The notes beneath the pieces were generated by a model. That model searched no databases, was not told the DNA's origin, and was given only the letters and a program-made list of their open reading frames with translations. Position numbers and translations under genes: made by a program. Below, one piece after another: positions 23,108 to 31,855 of a DNA stretch of 64,000 bases. The DNA is from JANNPJ01 sp965200525 (GTDB lineage Bacteria; Actinomycetota; Actinomycetes; Actinomycetales; Kineosporiaceae), in NCBI GenBank assembly GCA_965200525.1, contig OZ241368.1:2232001-2296000 (forward strand), given 5' to 3'. Position 1 is the first letter of the stretch; every line of letters starts with the position of its first letter.

Positions 23108-23497
23108 CTACGCCTCGGTCTTGGTGGGGCAGAGGCAGAACGGGTGGCCGGCCGGGTCGAGCAGCACGCGCCAGCCCTCGCCGCCGGGCTGGAACTCGGG
23201 CAGTGTCGCCCCGAGCGCGAGGCTCTGAGCCACTGCGTCGTCCAGGTCAGCAACTCTGAAGTCGAGGTGAAACGCCTTGCTACCAGACTTGTTCGGCCAC
23301 TCCGGCGGGGTGTAGTCGTCGACGTGGCCGAAGCCCAGGGCAACACCTTCGCCACCGAGCATGGCGACGTTCTCGTCCTGGTAGGCGATCTCCCGGCCGA
23401 GCAGGGCCGAGTAGAAGGCAGCCAACTCGGGAGCGTTGTCGCAGTCGATGTTGACCATGACGAGGTCGGCCATGGGGGCAGCGGTATCTGTAGTCAC
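23108..23497 (-). CDS. VOC-superfamily (glyoxalase-like) protein
   Basis: A ~129-residue protein with the two beta-alpha-beta-beta-beta modules of the vicinal oxygen chelate fold: MVNIDCDNAPELAAFYSALLG at the start and HLDFRVADLDDAVAQSLALGA in the second half. The C-terminal segment RVLLDPAGHPFCLCP is the usual end of this family. Substrate unknown. GTG 23497 is chosen because TAGGGT lies seven bases upstream, fitting leaderless transcription. GTG 23515 and ATG 23473 are alternatives. Confidence 0.85.
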   Translation of the reverse strand: MTTDTAAPMADLVMVNIDCDNAPELAAFYSALLGREIAYQDENVAMLGGEGVALGFGHVDDYTPPEWPNKSGSKAFHLDFRVADLDDAVAQSLALGATLPEFQPGGEGWRVLLDPAGHPFCLCPTKTEA

Positions 23498-23584
23498 GTC
23501 GACGACCCTAGTCACGCTCGCCGTCCGGGCATTGAAGAAACGCGACGAGGAGATCGGGGCGGCCCCCGATGCGGAGACCGGCAG

Positions 23585-24340
23585 TCACCAGGGCCAGTAG
23601 AAACCGGGGAAGGCCGACTGATGGTGATGGTGATGGTGGCGGGGTGAGGGGGGCTGGATGGGCTGGGTCGGGGCGGTGGGGGCCGGTGGCGCGGTGGTGG
23701 AGGCGGGCGGAGCGGCCGGCGGTGAGCTCTCGGGCGGGGCCGGCGTCTCGGCCACGGGCGGAGCGGGCTTCTTCACCGGCGACGCCGGAGACCCCGGCGA
23801 CCCTGGCGATACCGGCGTCACCGAGGCCGGGGGCCGCGGCTTCGACGGAGCACGGGCCGGCTGAGGCGCTCTTGTGGCCGGTGGAACCGCCTTCGCCCGC
23901 TTCGGCCGAACCGGGGCCGCCGGACTGGTCGGGCTGGGCGGGGCGGTCGGGGCGGTCGAGGTGGTCGGCGCCGGTGGGGCGAACAGGATCGACGAGGTGG
24001 GGTCCGCGGTCGGCGTCACCCGGGATCGGGACGACGACGTGAGGGCAACGCCGTCCGGACCCGATCGGTCGGACCCGAAGGCCCAGCTCACGGCACCGAC
24101 GGCGATCAGCACGCCCAGCACCCCGGCGCCGACGACCAGACCGGCCGCACCACGGCGGCCGGACCGGTGGGGCAGGTGGGGAGCAGCGACAACAGGAGTA
24201 ACCGGGGCGGGGGCGTCGACCCAGAACTGCCAGCCGACCGGAGCCGGCGGCCAGGAGGGATCGGGCTTCCAGGCGAACGACGGGCGCCAGCCGTTGCCCG
24301 GCACCGGCCAACCGGGCGGTGGGTTGTACCGCTTCGCCAT
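23585..24340 (-). CDS. single-pass Pro-rich surface protein with natural hexahistidine tail
   Basis: A 251-residue protein. The cytoplasmic N-terminus carries Trp/Pro motifs (PPPGWPVPGNGW, PDPSWPPAPVGWQFW) as in proteins with DUF2510-like tails. One membrane helix lies at about 68-88. A ~150-residue extracellular Pro/Ala/Ser/Thr region follows, and the chain ends SPRHHHHHHQSAFPGFYWPW. The six histidines are encoded by a GTG/ATG-type triplet repeat near 23620. Metal binding at the surface is possible but unproven. It starts at ATG 24340 and has no operon partner. Confidence 0.72.
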   Translation of the reverse strand: MAKRYNPPPGWPVPGNGWRPSFAWKPDPSWPPAPVGWQFWVDAPAPVTPVVAAPHLPHRSGRRGAAGLVVGAGVLGVLIAVGAVSWAFGSDRSGPDGVALTSSSRSRVTPTADPTSSILFAPPAPTTSTAPTAPPSPTSPAAPVRPKRAKAVPPATRAPQPARAPSKPRPPASVTPVSPGSPGSPASPVKKPAPPVAETPAPPESSPPAAPPASTTAPPAPTAPTQPIQPPSPRHHHHHHQSAFPGFYWPW

Positions 24341-24546
24341 TTCATGCTCCCAATCGGCGTCACTCCTGGCAGCGGCGCCCCGGCGTCAACATATCGGGCC
24401 AGAACGACCGGCGGAACCTTTCCCACCAGCCTTGATGACGCCGTAAGGGTGAAACAGACCCCGTCTGCTCAGCATCAGCGAAGCCGGTCCGACCGTACGT
24501 CTCAACTCGAACCGGCCGGTGGACCCACAGACAGGAGCACTCGTAC

Positions 24547-25389
24547 ATGCGGGTTCACCAGGCGAGCTTCATCGGCAACCTGGCTCTGGCCGCCCTGGTC
24601 TGTGCCGCCGCCGCGCTCACCGGCACCTCGACCACCGGGTTGAGCACGGTCGCCAGCGTGGTCGCCCCGCCGGTCAACGGCCAGTTCGACGACCAGATCG
24701 GCGGCGTCTACCCGCCGGCCGCTTCGGTCACGATCGTGGACCGGGACCGCACCGAGAAGCCGGCCACCGGCAAGTACAACCTCTGCTACATCAACGCCTT
24801 CCAGACCCAGGACAACGAAGCCGCCTTCTGGACCGGCAAGCACTCCGACCTGCTGCTCAAGGACGGCGCCGGCCGCCCCCTCAACGACCCCAACTGGCCC
24901 GACGAGTACCTCCTGGACACCTCGACCAAGGCCAAGCGGACGGCGATCGCGGCCATCGAGAACGGCTGGATCGACGGCTGCGCCAAGGCCGGCTTCCAGG
25001 CCATCGACCCGGACAACCTGGACACCTGGAGCCGGTCCGGCGGCCGACTGACCCCGGCCGACAACCTGGCCCTGGCCACCCTGCTGGCCGACCACGCCCA
25101 CGCCGCCGGCCTGGCCATTGCCCAGAAGAACGCTTCCGAGCTCGGCCGCGCCGGCCGGAAGGAGGCCGGCTTCGACTTCGTCATCGCCGAGTCGTGCCAG
25201 GTCTACGACGAGTGCGACGCCTACACCAAGGTCTACGGCAGCCACGTGATCGAGATCGAGTACACCTCGAACCCGCGCTCGGCCTACACCGCCGCCTGCA
25301 AGGCGCGGGGCAAGACGGTCTCGATCATCCTGCGCGACCAGAACCTGGTGGCCAAAGGCCGCAGCGGGTACCACTACGAGGCCTGCTGA
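24547..25389 (+). CDS. secreted GH114-family glycosidase (endo-alpha-1,4-polygalactosaminidase type)
   Basis: A 280-residue exported enzyme with a signal-type helix at about 8-35. The mature part is a GH114 TIM barrel: NLCYINAFQTQ (strand 1), WPDEYLLD, GFQAIDPDNLDTW, GLAIAQKNASELG and GFDFVIAESC, the last two contributing the acidic residues seen in family members. Homologues cut galactosamine-containing polysaccharides such as biofilm exopolymers; the exact substrate here is unknown. It starts at ATG 24547 with a weak ribosome binding site. It converges with a PASTA lipoprotein gene 6 bases away. Confidence 0.87.
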   Translation: MRVHQASFIGNLALAALVCAAAALTGTSTTGLSTVASVVAPPVNGQFDDQIGGVYPPAASVTIVDRDRTEKPATGKYNLCYINAFQTQDNEAAFWTGKHSDLLLKDGAGRPLNDPNWPDEYLLDTSTKAKRTAIAAIENGWIDGCAKAGFQAIDPDNLDTWSRSGGRLTPADNLALATLLADHAHAAGLAIAQKNASELGRAGRKEAGFDFVIAESCQVYDECDAYTKVYGSHVIEIEYTSNPRSAYTAACKARGKTVSIILRDQNLVAKGRSGYHYEAC

Positions 25390-25395
25390 CGCCGA

Positions 25396-25863
25396 TCAGG
25401 GGCACGACTCGGAGAGCTTCACCGCACCGACCGTGATGATCCGGACGACGGTCACCCGGGTGCCGGCGGCCGGCTTCTGCGAGCAGACCTTCCAGTCGCG
25501 GTCACGCACCTGCCGGCGGCCCTGGCCGGTGGCATCGACCTCATGGAACAGGTAGCTGTTGTGGGTCTGCAGCAGGTTCTGGGCCGCCTGGAGGTTGCGC
25601 CCGACCAGGTTCGGCAGGATGAAGTGACTCTTCTGGTCGACCTCACGCTTGAGCCGGGACGTGGGTTTCGCCGTCGGCGGGATCGACAGGGTGGGGGCCG
25701 GGGGCGGCGGGCCGGTCTCCGCCGGTGCCGGCTCGGCCTGCCCGGTGGGGCCGGTCGACGCGGCGACGGCACCGGTCTGGTCGGCCCGGCTGCAGGCACT
25801 GAGCAGCAGGCTCGAAGTCAGCACGATCAGCACACCAGCAGCAGTAGCGCTCCTGGACCTCAT
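25396..25863 (-). CDS. lipoprotein with a PASTA-like domain
   Basis: A 155-residue protein with a lipobox, LLLSAC (Cys at about 24), so it should be lipid-anchored outside the membrane. A Pro/Thr-rich linker follows. Residues ~85-140 form a PASTA-like unit (ILPNLVGRNLQAAQNLLQ and KVCSQKPAAGTRV), the fold that binds peptidoglycan or beta-lactams. The pair of extra cysteines (about 128 and 154) may form a disulfide. It starts at ATG 25863 with GAGGAGGAACC upstream. Confidence 0.82.
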   Translation of the reverse strand: MRSRSATAAGVLIVLTSSLLLSACSRADQTGAVAASTGPTGQAEPAPAETGPPPPAPTLSIPPTAKPTSRLKREVDQKSHFILPNLVGRNLQAAQNLLQTHNSYLFHEVDATGQGRRQVRDRDWKVCSQKPAAGTRVTVVRIITVGAVKLSESCP

Positions 25864-26031
25864 GGTTCCTCCTCGGCGACCCCCGGCCGACAGTCCTCTC
25901 TCAGGTTAAGCCCGAAACAGCCATAATTGATGGACGGCGCATCGCGGGTGCCTGAAGTAGCGTGCTGGAGCCCACCGGGCACCATGCAATCGAACTGGAA
26001 CCGAGCAACGAACCGAGCAACGGAGGTCCCC

Positions 26032-26442
26032 GTGGATCGCGCGGAACTGGTGGCCTTCGTGCTGCGCCGCCCGCAGGCCGTGCTGGCCACCCGCGGGCCG
26101 GACGGCGCCCCTCAGTCCAGCGCCGTCGACGTCGCGGTCACCGAGCAGGCCGAGATCGTCTTCGACGTCTCGATCCATTCCCGGGAGTACCACAACCTGG
26201 TCGCGTTTCCGCTGGTCGCGCTGGTGATCGGGGCCGAGGAGGAGGTCACCGTGCAGTGCGAGGGGACCGCCGACCTGCTCGCCGGCGACGATCGCGACCG
26301 CTGCCTGCGAACCTACTTCCAGCAGCAGCCCAAGGGCCGGGACCGGGCCCTCAAGGCCTACATCGCGCACGTCCGGGTCCGGCCTCGGATGCTCCGCCTG
26401 GCCGATCCGTTCGGGGTTCAGGACATTCTGCTGGCGGACTAA
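26032..26442 (+). CDS. PPOX-class flavin/F420-binding split-barrel protein
   Basis: A 136-residue protein whose first half is the split-barrel fold (VLATRGPDGAPQSSAVDVAVTE, then FDVSIHSREYHNL), shared by pyridoxamine-phosphate-oxidase-like and F420-dependent enzymes. It is too short and different to be PdxH, which is encoded at 16802. Probably binds FMN or F420 and acts as a small oxidoreductase. It starts at GTG 26032 preceded by CGGAGG. It lies 79 bases ahead of a membrane protein gene. Confidence 0.8.
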   Translation: MDRAELVAFVLRRPQAVLATRGPDGAPQSSAVDVAVTEQAEIVFDVSIHSREYHNLVAFPLVALVIGAEEEVTVQCEGTADLLAGDDRDRCLRTYFQQQPKGRDRALKAYIAHVRVRPRMLRLADPFGVQDILLAD

Positions 26443-26521
26443 ACCGCCGGGCGGGATCAGCCGATATGGGATCGAGGGCTGATCGCACCGCGGCGACGGC
26501 CGCGAACAGGAGGTGGCCGGC

Positions 26522-27361
26522 GTGTCCGCCTCGCTGATCCTGCAGACCCTCGGCTGGGTTCCGGTGGTGTGGCTGGTGACAGCCCACCTGCTGGTCGAGC
26601 GCGGTCACGGTTCTCGGGACGGCGCCAACCTGCGGATCGCCGGCTGTGCCGCCGCCGTGGTGGTCGTGGCCGCGGCGATCGTCGCGAACATGTGGCCGGT
26701 GGCGGCCCTGGGCCTGCTGTGGTTGCGGACCGAGGTCTTCGCCCACCGGCACCCGATCCACGAGTTCCAGGCCCACCGGGAGCAGGTTCGCCAGGAACGG
26801 GCCGAGCGCGACCAGGCCCGGCACGAGCTCGCCGAGCAGGAGCACGACCAGCCGGTACTGGTTCCCCGCGACGTCCCCGGCGGCATCCCCCACGACCAGC
26901 CAATCCCTTCAGCCGAGGACGACGAGGCCCACCAGGCCGCGGCCGGCCGACCGGCCGACCGGCACCCGGCCCAGGTCTCACCGGGCGTGCACCTGCCGCC
27001 GGACCACCCGGCCCCGACCGGCCCGGCGCCGTCCCTGCCGGCTCAGACCCTCATTCGCACCGATGACCCGGCCGGGGGCGGGTCCGCGACTCTCCCCCGC
27101 CCCCGGCGCAACCCGCGCCCCACCACCGGCCGCGGGTCGGTCGAGCCCGACCCGACCCGGCCCGGCGGGGCTCACCCCGGCGGCACCCACCCGGGCCGCC
27201 GCGGTTCCGGTTCCCGGGCCCTGGACGCGATCTTCAAGATCGAGGTGATGGTGGTGGTGATCGTGGTGCTGGTGGCGATCGGCGCTTTCGCCCAGCACCA
27301 GCGACACGACTTCAACCACAAGGCCAACAAGTCGCTCTGCCGGCTACTGGGCGGTTGCTGA
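26522..27361 (+). CDS. membrane protein with long polar Pro-rich loop
   Basis: A 279-residue hypothetical protein. Two to three helices lie at the N-terminus (about 4-25, 42-75). A charged stretch (EFQAHREQVRQERAERDQARHELAEQEHD) may form a short coiled coil. A Pro/Asp/His-rich low-complexity region fills residues ~110-230, and one last helix (about 240-258) precedes a basic tail with two Cys. GTG 26522 is chosen because GGAGG lies eight bases upstream; GTG 26513 overlaps that site. The family is not recognised. Confidence 0.68.
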   Translation: MSASLILQTLGWVPVVWLVTAHLLVERGHGSRDGANLRIAGCAAAVVVVAAAIVANMWPVAALGLLWLRTEVFAHRHPIHEFQAHREQVRQERAERDQARHELAEQEHDQPVLVPRDVPGGIPHDQPIPSAEDDEAHQAAAGRPADRHPAQVSPGVHLPPDHPAPTGPAPSLPAQTLIRTDDPAGGGSATLPRPRRNPRPTTGRGSVEPDPTRPGGAHPGGTHPGRRGSGSRALDAIFKIEVMVVVIVVLVAIGAFAQHQRHDFNHKANKSLCRLLGGC

Positions 27362-27409
27362 ACGGCCGGCCAGGACGTTTCCGTTCGCCTCCCGGCCCGG
27401 TGACTACGT

Positions 27410-27425
27410 TGTAGAATCAACTACA
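27410..27425. promoter_or_regulatory. TGTAG-N6-CTACA inverted repeat before the DapA-family gene
   Basis: A 16-base inverted repeat lies 70 bases upstream of the start codon and overlaps a -10-like TAGAAT. It fits a GntR/FadR- or VanR-type operator, but no regulator gene is adjacent. Confidence 0.35.
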
Positions 27426-27495
27426 TATCTGGCCGCCGACCCCGCGCCCGCTGGGTCCAGATCACGAAAACCAATAACTCAAGAGGAGTCTCGCA

Positions 27496-28470
27496 ATGCC
27501 GTCCACCGAAGCACCGCTGACCACCGAGCCGACGGCGATCGTCGCACCCGCCCTGGACGCCGAATCCGGCCCCCGCGGTGCGATTCCGGCTCTGGTCACC
27601 CCCCTGGACGAGCGCGGCGAGCTGCTCGAGCGAGGCCTGCGTGAGGTCATCGACTTCACCATCGCCGGCGGCGTCCACGGCTTGTTCGTGCTCGGTAACT
27701 GCGGCGAGTTCTTCGGCCTGCGCGACGACCAGAAGCAGCGGGTCATCGAGGTCACGGTCGAGCACACCGCCGGCCGGGTGCCGGTCTTCGCCGGCGCCAG
27801 CGGGATCACCACCCGGGAGTGCATCGCCGCGGCCCGGGTGGCCGAGTCGATCGGCGGGGTGGCCGGCCTCTCGGTGCTGACGCCGTTCATGTCCCGGCCG
27901 TCGCAGGGCGAGCTGATTGAGCACTACACCCGGATCGCCGGCGCCACCGAACTGCCGGTGATGCTCTACGGCAACCCGGGCCGCACCGGCGTGCCGATCA
28001 CACCCAACACCTGCCAGGAACTGAGCAAGGTCGACGGCATCGTCGGGATCAAGGACAGCTCCGGCGACATGACCCTGATGCTGAACTACCTGCGGCTGAC
28101 CGAGCCCGCGTTCACCGTGCTCTGCGGCAGCGACACCCTGCTCTACGGCGCCCTCTGCCACGGCGCCCGCGGCGCGATCGCCAGCAGCGCCAACGTCGCC
28201 CCCCGGCTGGTCTCGGAGATCTACAACAGCTTCATGGCCGGCAACACCGCCCGGGCCCTGGAGCTGCAGTTCCGGCTGGCCCCGCTGGCGGCCTGGATCG
28301 ACATGGCCACCTTCCCCGTCGTCCTCAAGGAGGGGTTGCGCCTGCTCGGGGTGGACGCCGGGGTCGCGCTGGCGCCGGCCCGTGGGCTGAACGACGAGCA
28401 GCGTGACGACCTCAAGATCGTGCTCGGCAAGCTGGCCATCGACGGCGAGGGAGCGCTGGACGGCCACTGA
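27496..28470 (+). CDS. dihydrodipicolinate synthase/N-acetylneuraminate lyase family aldolase
   Basis: A 324-residue class I aldolase. The Schiff-base lysine is K186 in GIKDSSGD and the proton-shuttle tyrosine is Y158 in LYGNPGRTG. The GTTGE loop of true DapA is replaced by GNCGEF (about 67-72), so the substrate is probably a sugar acid or sialic-acid-like compound rather than aspartate semialdehyde. A 28-residue polar leader precedes the barrel. It starts at ATG 27496 with AGAGGAG upstream. It stands alone and converges with the monooxygenase gene; a dedicated operator candidate lies upstream. Confidence 0.88.
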   Translation: MPSTEAPLTTEPTAIVAPALDAESGPRGAIPALVTPLDERGELLERGLREVIDFTIAGGVHGLFVLGNCGEFFGLRDDQKQRVIEVTVEHTAGRVPVFAGASGITTRECIAAARVAESIGGVAGLSVLTPFMSRPSQGELIEHYTRIAGATELPVMLYGNPGRTGVPITPNTCQELSKVDGIVGIKDSSGDMTLMLNYLRLTEPAFTVLCGSDTLLYGALCHGARGAIASSANVAPRLVSEIYNSFMAGNTARALELQFRLAPLAAWIDMATFPVVLKEGLRLLGVDAGVALAPARGLNDEQRDDLKIVLGKLAIDGEGALDGH

Positions 28471-28492
28471 GCCCAAACCCGGACCCCGGAGC

Positions 28493-30049
28493 TCAGCTCA
28501 CCGAGTGGTCGTCCCGCACCCTGACCGGTAGCGCCGGGCGCCAGGCCCGGCCGATCGGCTTCGGCGGGTCGAGCCGGCGGTGCAGCTGCTCGGACACCAC
28601 CCGGTAGGCCGACGGGTCGATCGGCAGCAGCCACTGCTTGAGCCGGGTGCCGGCACCGACGTCGGCCCGCACGTCGCCGAGGATCTCGTCGATGTTGTGC
28701 ATCGAGAACGGGATCACGTTGGTGCCGTGCGCGTGCTTGCCCTCGGTGCGCTGCTCGGTCCACCGCAGCCGCTCCTCGACCTGGGCCCGGCGGTCCTCGA
28801 CCGGCGGCAGGTCGAGGTCGCCGGCCAGGTGGTCGGCCACCCAGAGCGCCGCCAGCTCGCTGCCCAGCGGGCTGAAGAACGACGAGTTGTAGCCCAGGAA
28901 AGCCAGTTTCGGCACGGTCAGGGGCAGGATCTGCCGGTACAGCTGGAAGTCGCCGCGCTCGTCCAGCAGCTCGCGCCGGGTCTCGTCGCTGAGGAACGGC
29001 ACCCGCTGGCGGAACCCGGTGCCGGCGATCACGAGGTCGGCCGGCAGCACGGTGCCGTCGGACAGCTCGACCGAGGGCTGCCCGTCGCGGACCGAGAGCC
29101 GGTCGATCCGGCAGTCGCGCTGGACCTTGATCCGGCCCGAGCCCACCTGGTCGTAGAACCCGTCGGTGGTGAGACTGACCGTGCTGCGGGCGATGTCGGT
29201 GAACCGGCCGGGCGGCACCAGCCCGAGCCGGGTCAGGCCGAGCTGGCGGACCACTTGCGACTGCAGGCTGCCGACCATCGCGTTGCGGACGCCGACGCCC
29301 CGCCCGTGCAGGAACCGCTCGAAACCCCGGGAGTCGATCCAGGGGAACAGCGCCTCGCCCATCCGGGTCAGCATCAGGTACTTGTAGTTCAGCCGGTTGA
29401 GCAACAGCTTCGGCATCTTCCAGAGCAGCCGCCGGGCGACCACGGTGGTGCTGGCGGCCACGTCGCCGACCGCCACGGCCAAGTCGCAGGCCGACTTGCC
29501 GTAACCGACCACCACCACGTTCCGGCCCCGTGCCTGCTCCAGATCGGTGAACTCGCTGCTGTGCGCGATTCGGCCCCCGGCCGACCGGAACTCCTCGGTG
29601 CCCGGGTAGGCCGGGATCAACGGATCGCAGCAGCTGCCGTTGGCCACGATCAGGTAGTCGAACACCTCCTCGACGGCGTCCAGGGCGGCGTTGCCGGTGC
29701 GCGTCCGCACGGTCCACAGACCGCCCTCGGGATCGAGCCGGGCCGAGATCACCTCGGTGCTCAGCCGCAGGTAGGGCTGGATGCCGAAGTAGCGCACGTA
29801 CTCGGTCAGGTAGGCGTGCACCTGCTCGCCCGAGGGCCACTCCGGGTAAGAGCGCGGCATCGGGAAGTCGCTGAACGCGTAGCTGCCCTTGTTGTTCTGC
29901 GTGCTGATGCCGGGATACCGGCGAGTTCGGCTCCAGACCCCGCCGATGTCCGGGGCCCTGTCGAACACCGTCACCTGGTGGCCGAACCCGGTCAGTACCT
30001 TGGCTGCTCCCAGGCCGGCGAACCCGGCCCCCACGATCGCGATCTGCAC
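28493..30049 (-). CDS. FAD-dependent (Baeyer-Villiger/FMO-like) monooxygenase
   Basis: A 518-residue flavoprotein. The FAD loop is IAIVGAGFAGLGAAKVL (about 3-19), followed by GGVWSRTRRYPGI. The second Rossmann loop VVVVGYGKSACDLAV (about 179-193) binds NADPH. The region between them carries an FMO-type hallmark (GTEEFRSAGGRIAHSSEFTD). It probably oxygenates a small organic molecule. The start is GTG 30049 behind AAGGGGGAACT; a longer frame adds 16 Arg/Gly-rich residues and is unlikely. It is a single gene on this strand. Confidence 0.88.
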   Translation of the reverse strand: MQIAIVGAGFAGLGAAKVLTGFGHQVTVFDRAPDIGGVWSRTRRYPGISTQNNKGSYAFSDFPMPRSYPEWPSGEQVHAYLTEYVRYFGIQPYLRLSTEVISARLDPEGGLWTVRTRTGNAALDAVEEVFDYLIVANGSCCDPLIPAYPGTEEFRSAGGRIAHSSEFTDLEQARGRNVVVVGYGKSACDLAVAVGDVAASTTVVARRLLWKMPKLLLNRLNYKYLMLTRMGEALFPWIDSRGFERFLHGRGVGVRNAMVGSLQSQVVRQLGLTRLGLVPPGRFTDIARSTVSLTTDGFYDQVGSGRIKVQRDCRIDRLSVRDGQPSVELSDGTVLPADLVIAGTGFRQRVPFLSDETRRELLDERGDFQLYRQILPLTVPKLAFLGYNSSFFSPLGSELAALWVADHLAGDLDLPPVEDRRAQVEERLRWTEQRTEGKHAHGTNVIPFSMHNIDEILGDVRADVGAGTRLKQWLLPIDPSAYRVVSEQLHRRLDPPKPIGRAWRPALPVRVRDDHSVS

Positions 30050-30168
30050 AGTTCCCCCTTGTTCGCGGCACCCCCGGCACCCCCGGCGCCGTCCCACCGC
30101 ATGATCCAGTGTGGCCCCCCGGCCGGACGTGGCGCTGAAGCCGGGCCGGGCCGGGTCGATCCGGGCGA

Positions 30169-30693
30169 TCAGTTGCGGACGGCGCGGGCGGCGATGTCGA
30201 GGGTCAGGTACCGCCCGGCCAGACCTCTCATCGCGGTCAGGCCGTGGGCGTAGCGGTCGACGGTGCCGGTGACCCGGACCGTGACGACGTCCCCGTCGGT
30301 GGCGACCTCGAGCACGGTCAGCTCGACCGGGGCGATCACGCCGCGGGCGGTGATCTCGCCGCGTAGCACCCAGCCCTGGTCGGTCTCGCTGACCCCGGTC
30401 GAGGCGAAGACGATCTCCGGGTGGTGCTCGGCGTCGAGCACGTCGGCCGATCGCACCCGGACGTCGCGCAGGGCGTTGCCGCTGGCGAAGCTGCCGGTCT
30501 CGACAGCGGCCACGACCACTGTCGTGGTCACCGGCCGGCCGACCACCACGCTGCCCGATCTGAGCCTGAAAGTGCCTTCCACCGGCCCCAACCCGAACAG
30601 GTGCCGGGCGGTGAAGCCGATCCGGGTGGAGTCGGGGTCGACGTCGTACGTGCCGGTGGCCGGTATCGTGACGGAGCTGGTCGATGCGCCCAT
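30169..30693 (-). CDS. YceI-family lipocalin-like protein
   Basis: A 174-residue protein with the YceI pattern: YDVDPDSTRIGFTARHLFGLGPVEGTF near the start and FASTGV in the centre, ending in a beta strand. YceI proteins bind isoprenoid or other lipidic ligands in a beta barrel. No signal peptide is seen, so it is probably cytoplasmic as in many actinobacteria. ATG 30693 is preceded by GAGGG at a long distance. It lies 115 bases downstream of the sugar ABC operon on the same strand. Confidence 0.9.
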   Translation of the reverse strand: MGASTSSVTIPATGTYDVDPDSTRIGFTARHLFGLGPVEGTFRLRSGSVVVGRPVTTTVVVAAVETGSFASGNALRDVRVRSADVLDAEHHPEIVFASTGVSETDQGWVLRGEITARGVIAPVELTVLEVATDGDVVTVRVTGTVDRYAHGLTAMRGLAGRYLTLDIAARAVRN

Positions 30694-30808
30694 GTCGCTA
30701 CTGCTTCCCTCGTGACTTCCTTCCTTGATAGCACGGGGAAAACTGGCGGGCCGGGCGTTCGCGGACAACCGCGCGGCGAAAGTCCACTCAGTGAGAGAGA
30801 CCCCGCGA

Positions 30809-31855
30809 TCAGGTCGATCCGGTGCGGGCCAGCAGCCGCTGGATCACCACCACGACCAGCAGGAAGCCACCGCTGACGACCGACTGGTAGTTGCTGTCCA
30901 GGCTGCCGATCTGGTTGATGATGTTCTGGATGACGTCGCGCAGCAGCACGCCGATGATGGTGCCGAACACGCTGCCGGCCCCACCGGTGAGCAGCGTGCC
31001 GCCGATCACCACGACCGAGATCGCGTCCAGCTCGGTGCCGACCCCGATCGTGGTCACCCCGGACTGCAGGTAGGCCGCGGTCAGCACCCCGGCGAAGCCG
31101 GCCAGCAGCCCGCTCATGGTGTAGACGGTGATCTTGGTCCGGACCACCGGCAGGCCCATCAGCAGGGCCGAGTTCTCCGAGCCGCCGGTGGCGAACACCG
31201 ACTGGCCGAACCGGGTCCGGCGCAGCACCAGGGCGCCGATGCCGAACAGGATCAGGGCGATCCAGACCGGATTGCCGAGCCCCAGCAGGTCGCCGCGCAC
31301 GATCCGGGTCAGGTCGGCGTCCGAGCTGATCTTGTAGGTGGTGGCCCCCTCGTGGGTGATGGCCAGCAGCAGGCCCCGGGCGAACAGCAACGAGGCCAGC
31401 GTGACGATGAACGGCGCCATCCCGGTGTAGGCCACCAGCAGGCCGTTGACCAGGCCGATCAGCCCGCAGACGACCAGCGGCAGGAGCACCGCGGCGGCGA
31501 AGCCCCACTGCGAGCCGTAGGCCGCGAGCACCCCGCCGAGGGCGTAGACCGAGCCGACCGAGAGGTCGATGCCACCGGTGATGATCACGAACGTCATGCC
31601 GAGGGCGATGACGGCCAGGAACGAGCTCTGCAGGGCGAGGTCGGTCAGGTTTCCGTGGGTGCCGAAGGTGGGAAAGCTGATCCAGGCGATGATCAGCACC
31701 AGCACCAGGACGACGGCCGCCCCCTGGCGCTGCAGCAGCAGGGCGGTCTGTTGCCGGCGGGTCTGGGCCGCCGTCGCCGACGCCGTCCGCTCGGCCACCG
31801 GCAGCGGCGGTCGGTCCTCGCCGCCCAGCAGGTCGGTCGGGGTGGAGGAGGTCAT
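30809..31855 (-). CDS. sugar ABC importer, inner membrane permease 2 (YjfF-like)
   Basis: A 348-residue permease of the ribose/galactofuranose type, with about nine to ten helices starting near residue 46. The conserved loop IITGGIDLSVGSVYALGG (about 91-108) matches BPD_transp_2 proteins. The first ~45 residues are a polar cytoplasmic leader. The start ATG 31855 overlaps the stop of the preceding permease by four bases (ATGA), showing tight coupling. With its partner it should form a heterodimeric membrane channel. It is the last gene of the operon. Confidence 0.93.
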   Translation of the reverse strand: MTSSTPTDLLGGEDRPPLPVAERTASATAAQTRRQQTALLLQRQGAAVVLVLVLIIAWISFPTFGTHGNLTDLALQSSFLAVIALGMTFVIITGGIDLSVGSVYALGGVLAAYGSQWGFAAAVLLPLVVCGLIGLVNGLLVAYTGMAPFIVTLASLLFARGLLLAITHEGATTYKISSDADLTRIVRGDLLGLGNPVWIALILFGIGALVLRRTRFGQSVFATGGSENSALLMGLPVVRTKITVYTMSGLLAGFAGVLTAAYLQSGVTTIGVGTELDAISVVVIGGTLLTGGAGSVFGTIIGVLLRDVIQNIINQIGSLDSNYQSVVSGGFLLVVVVIQRLLARTGST

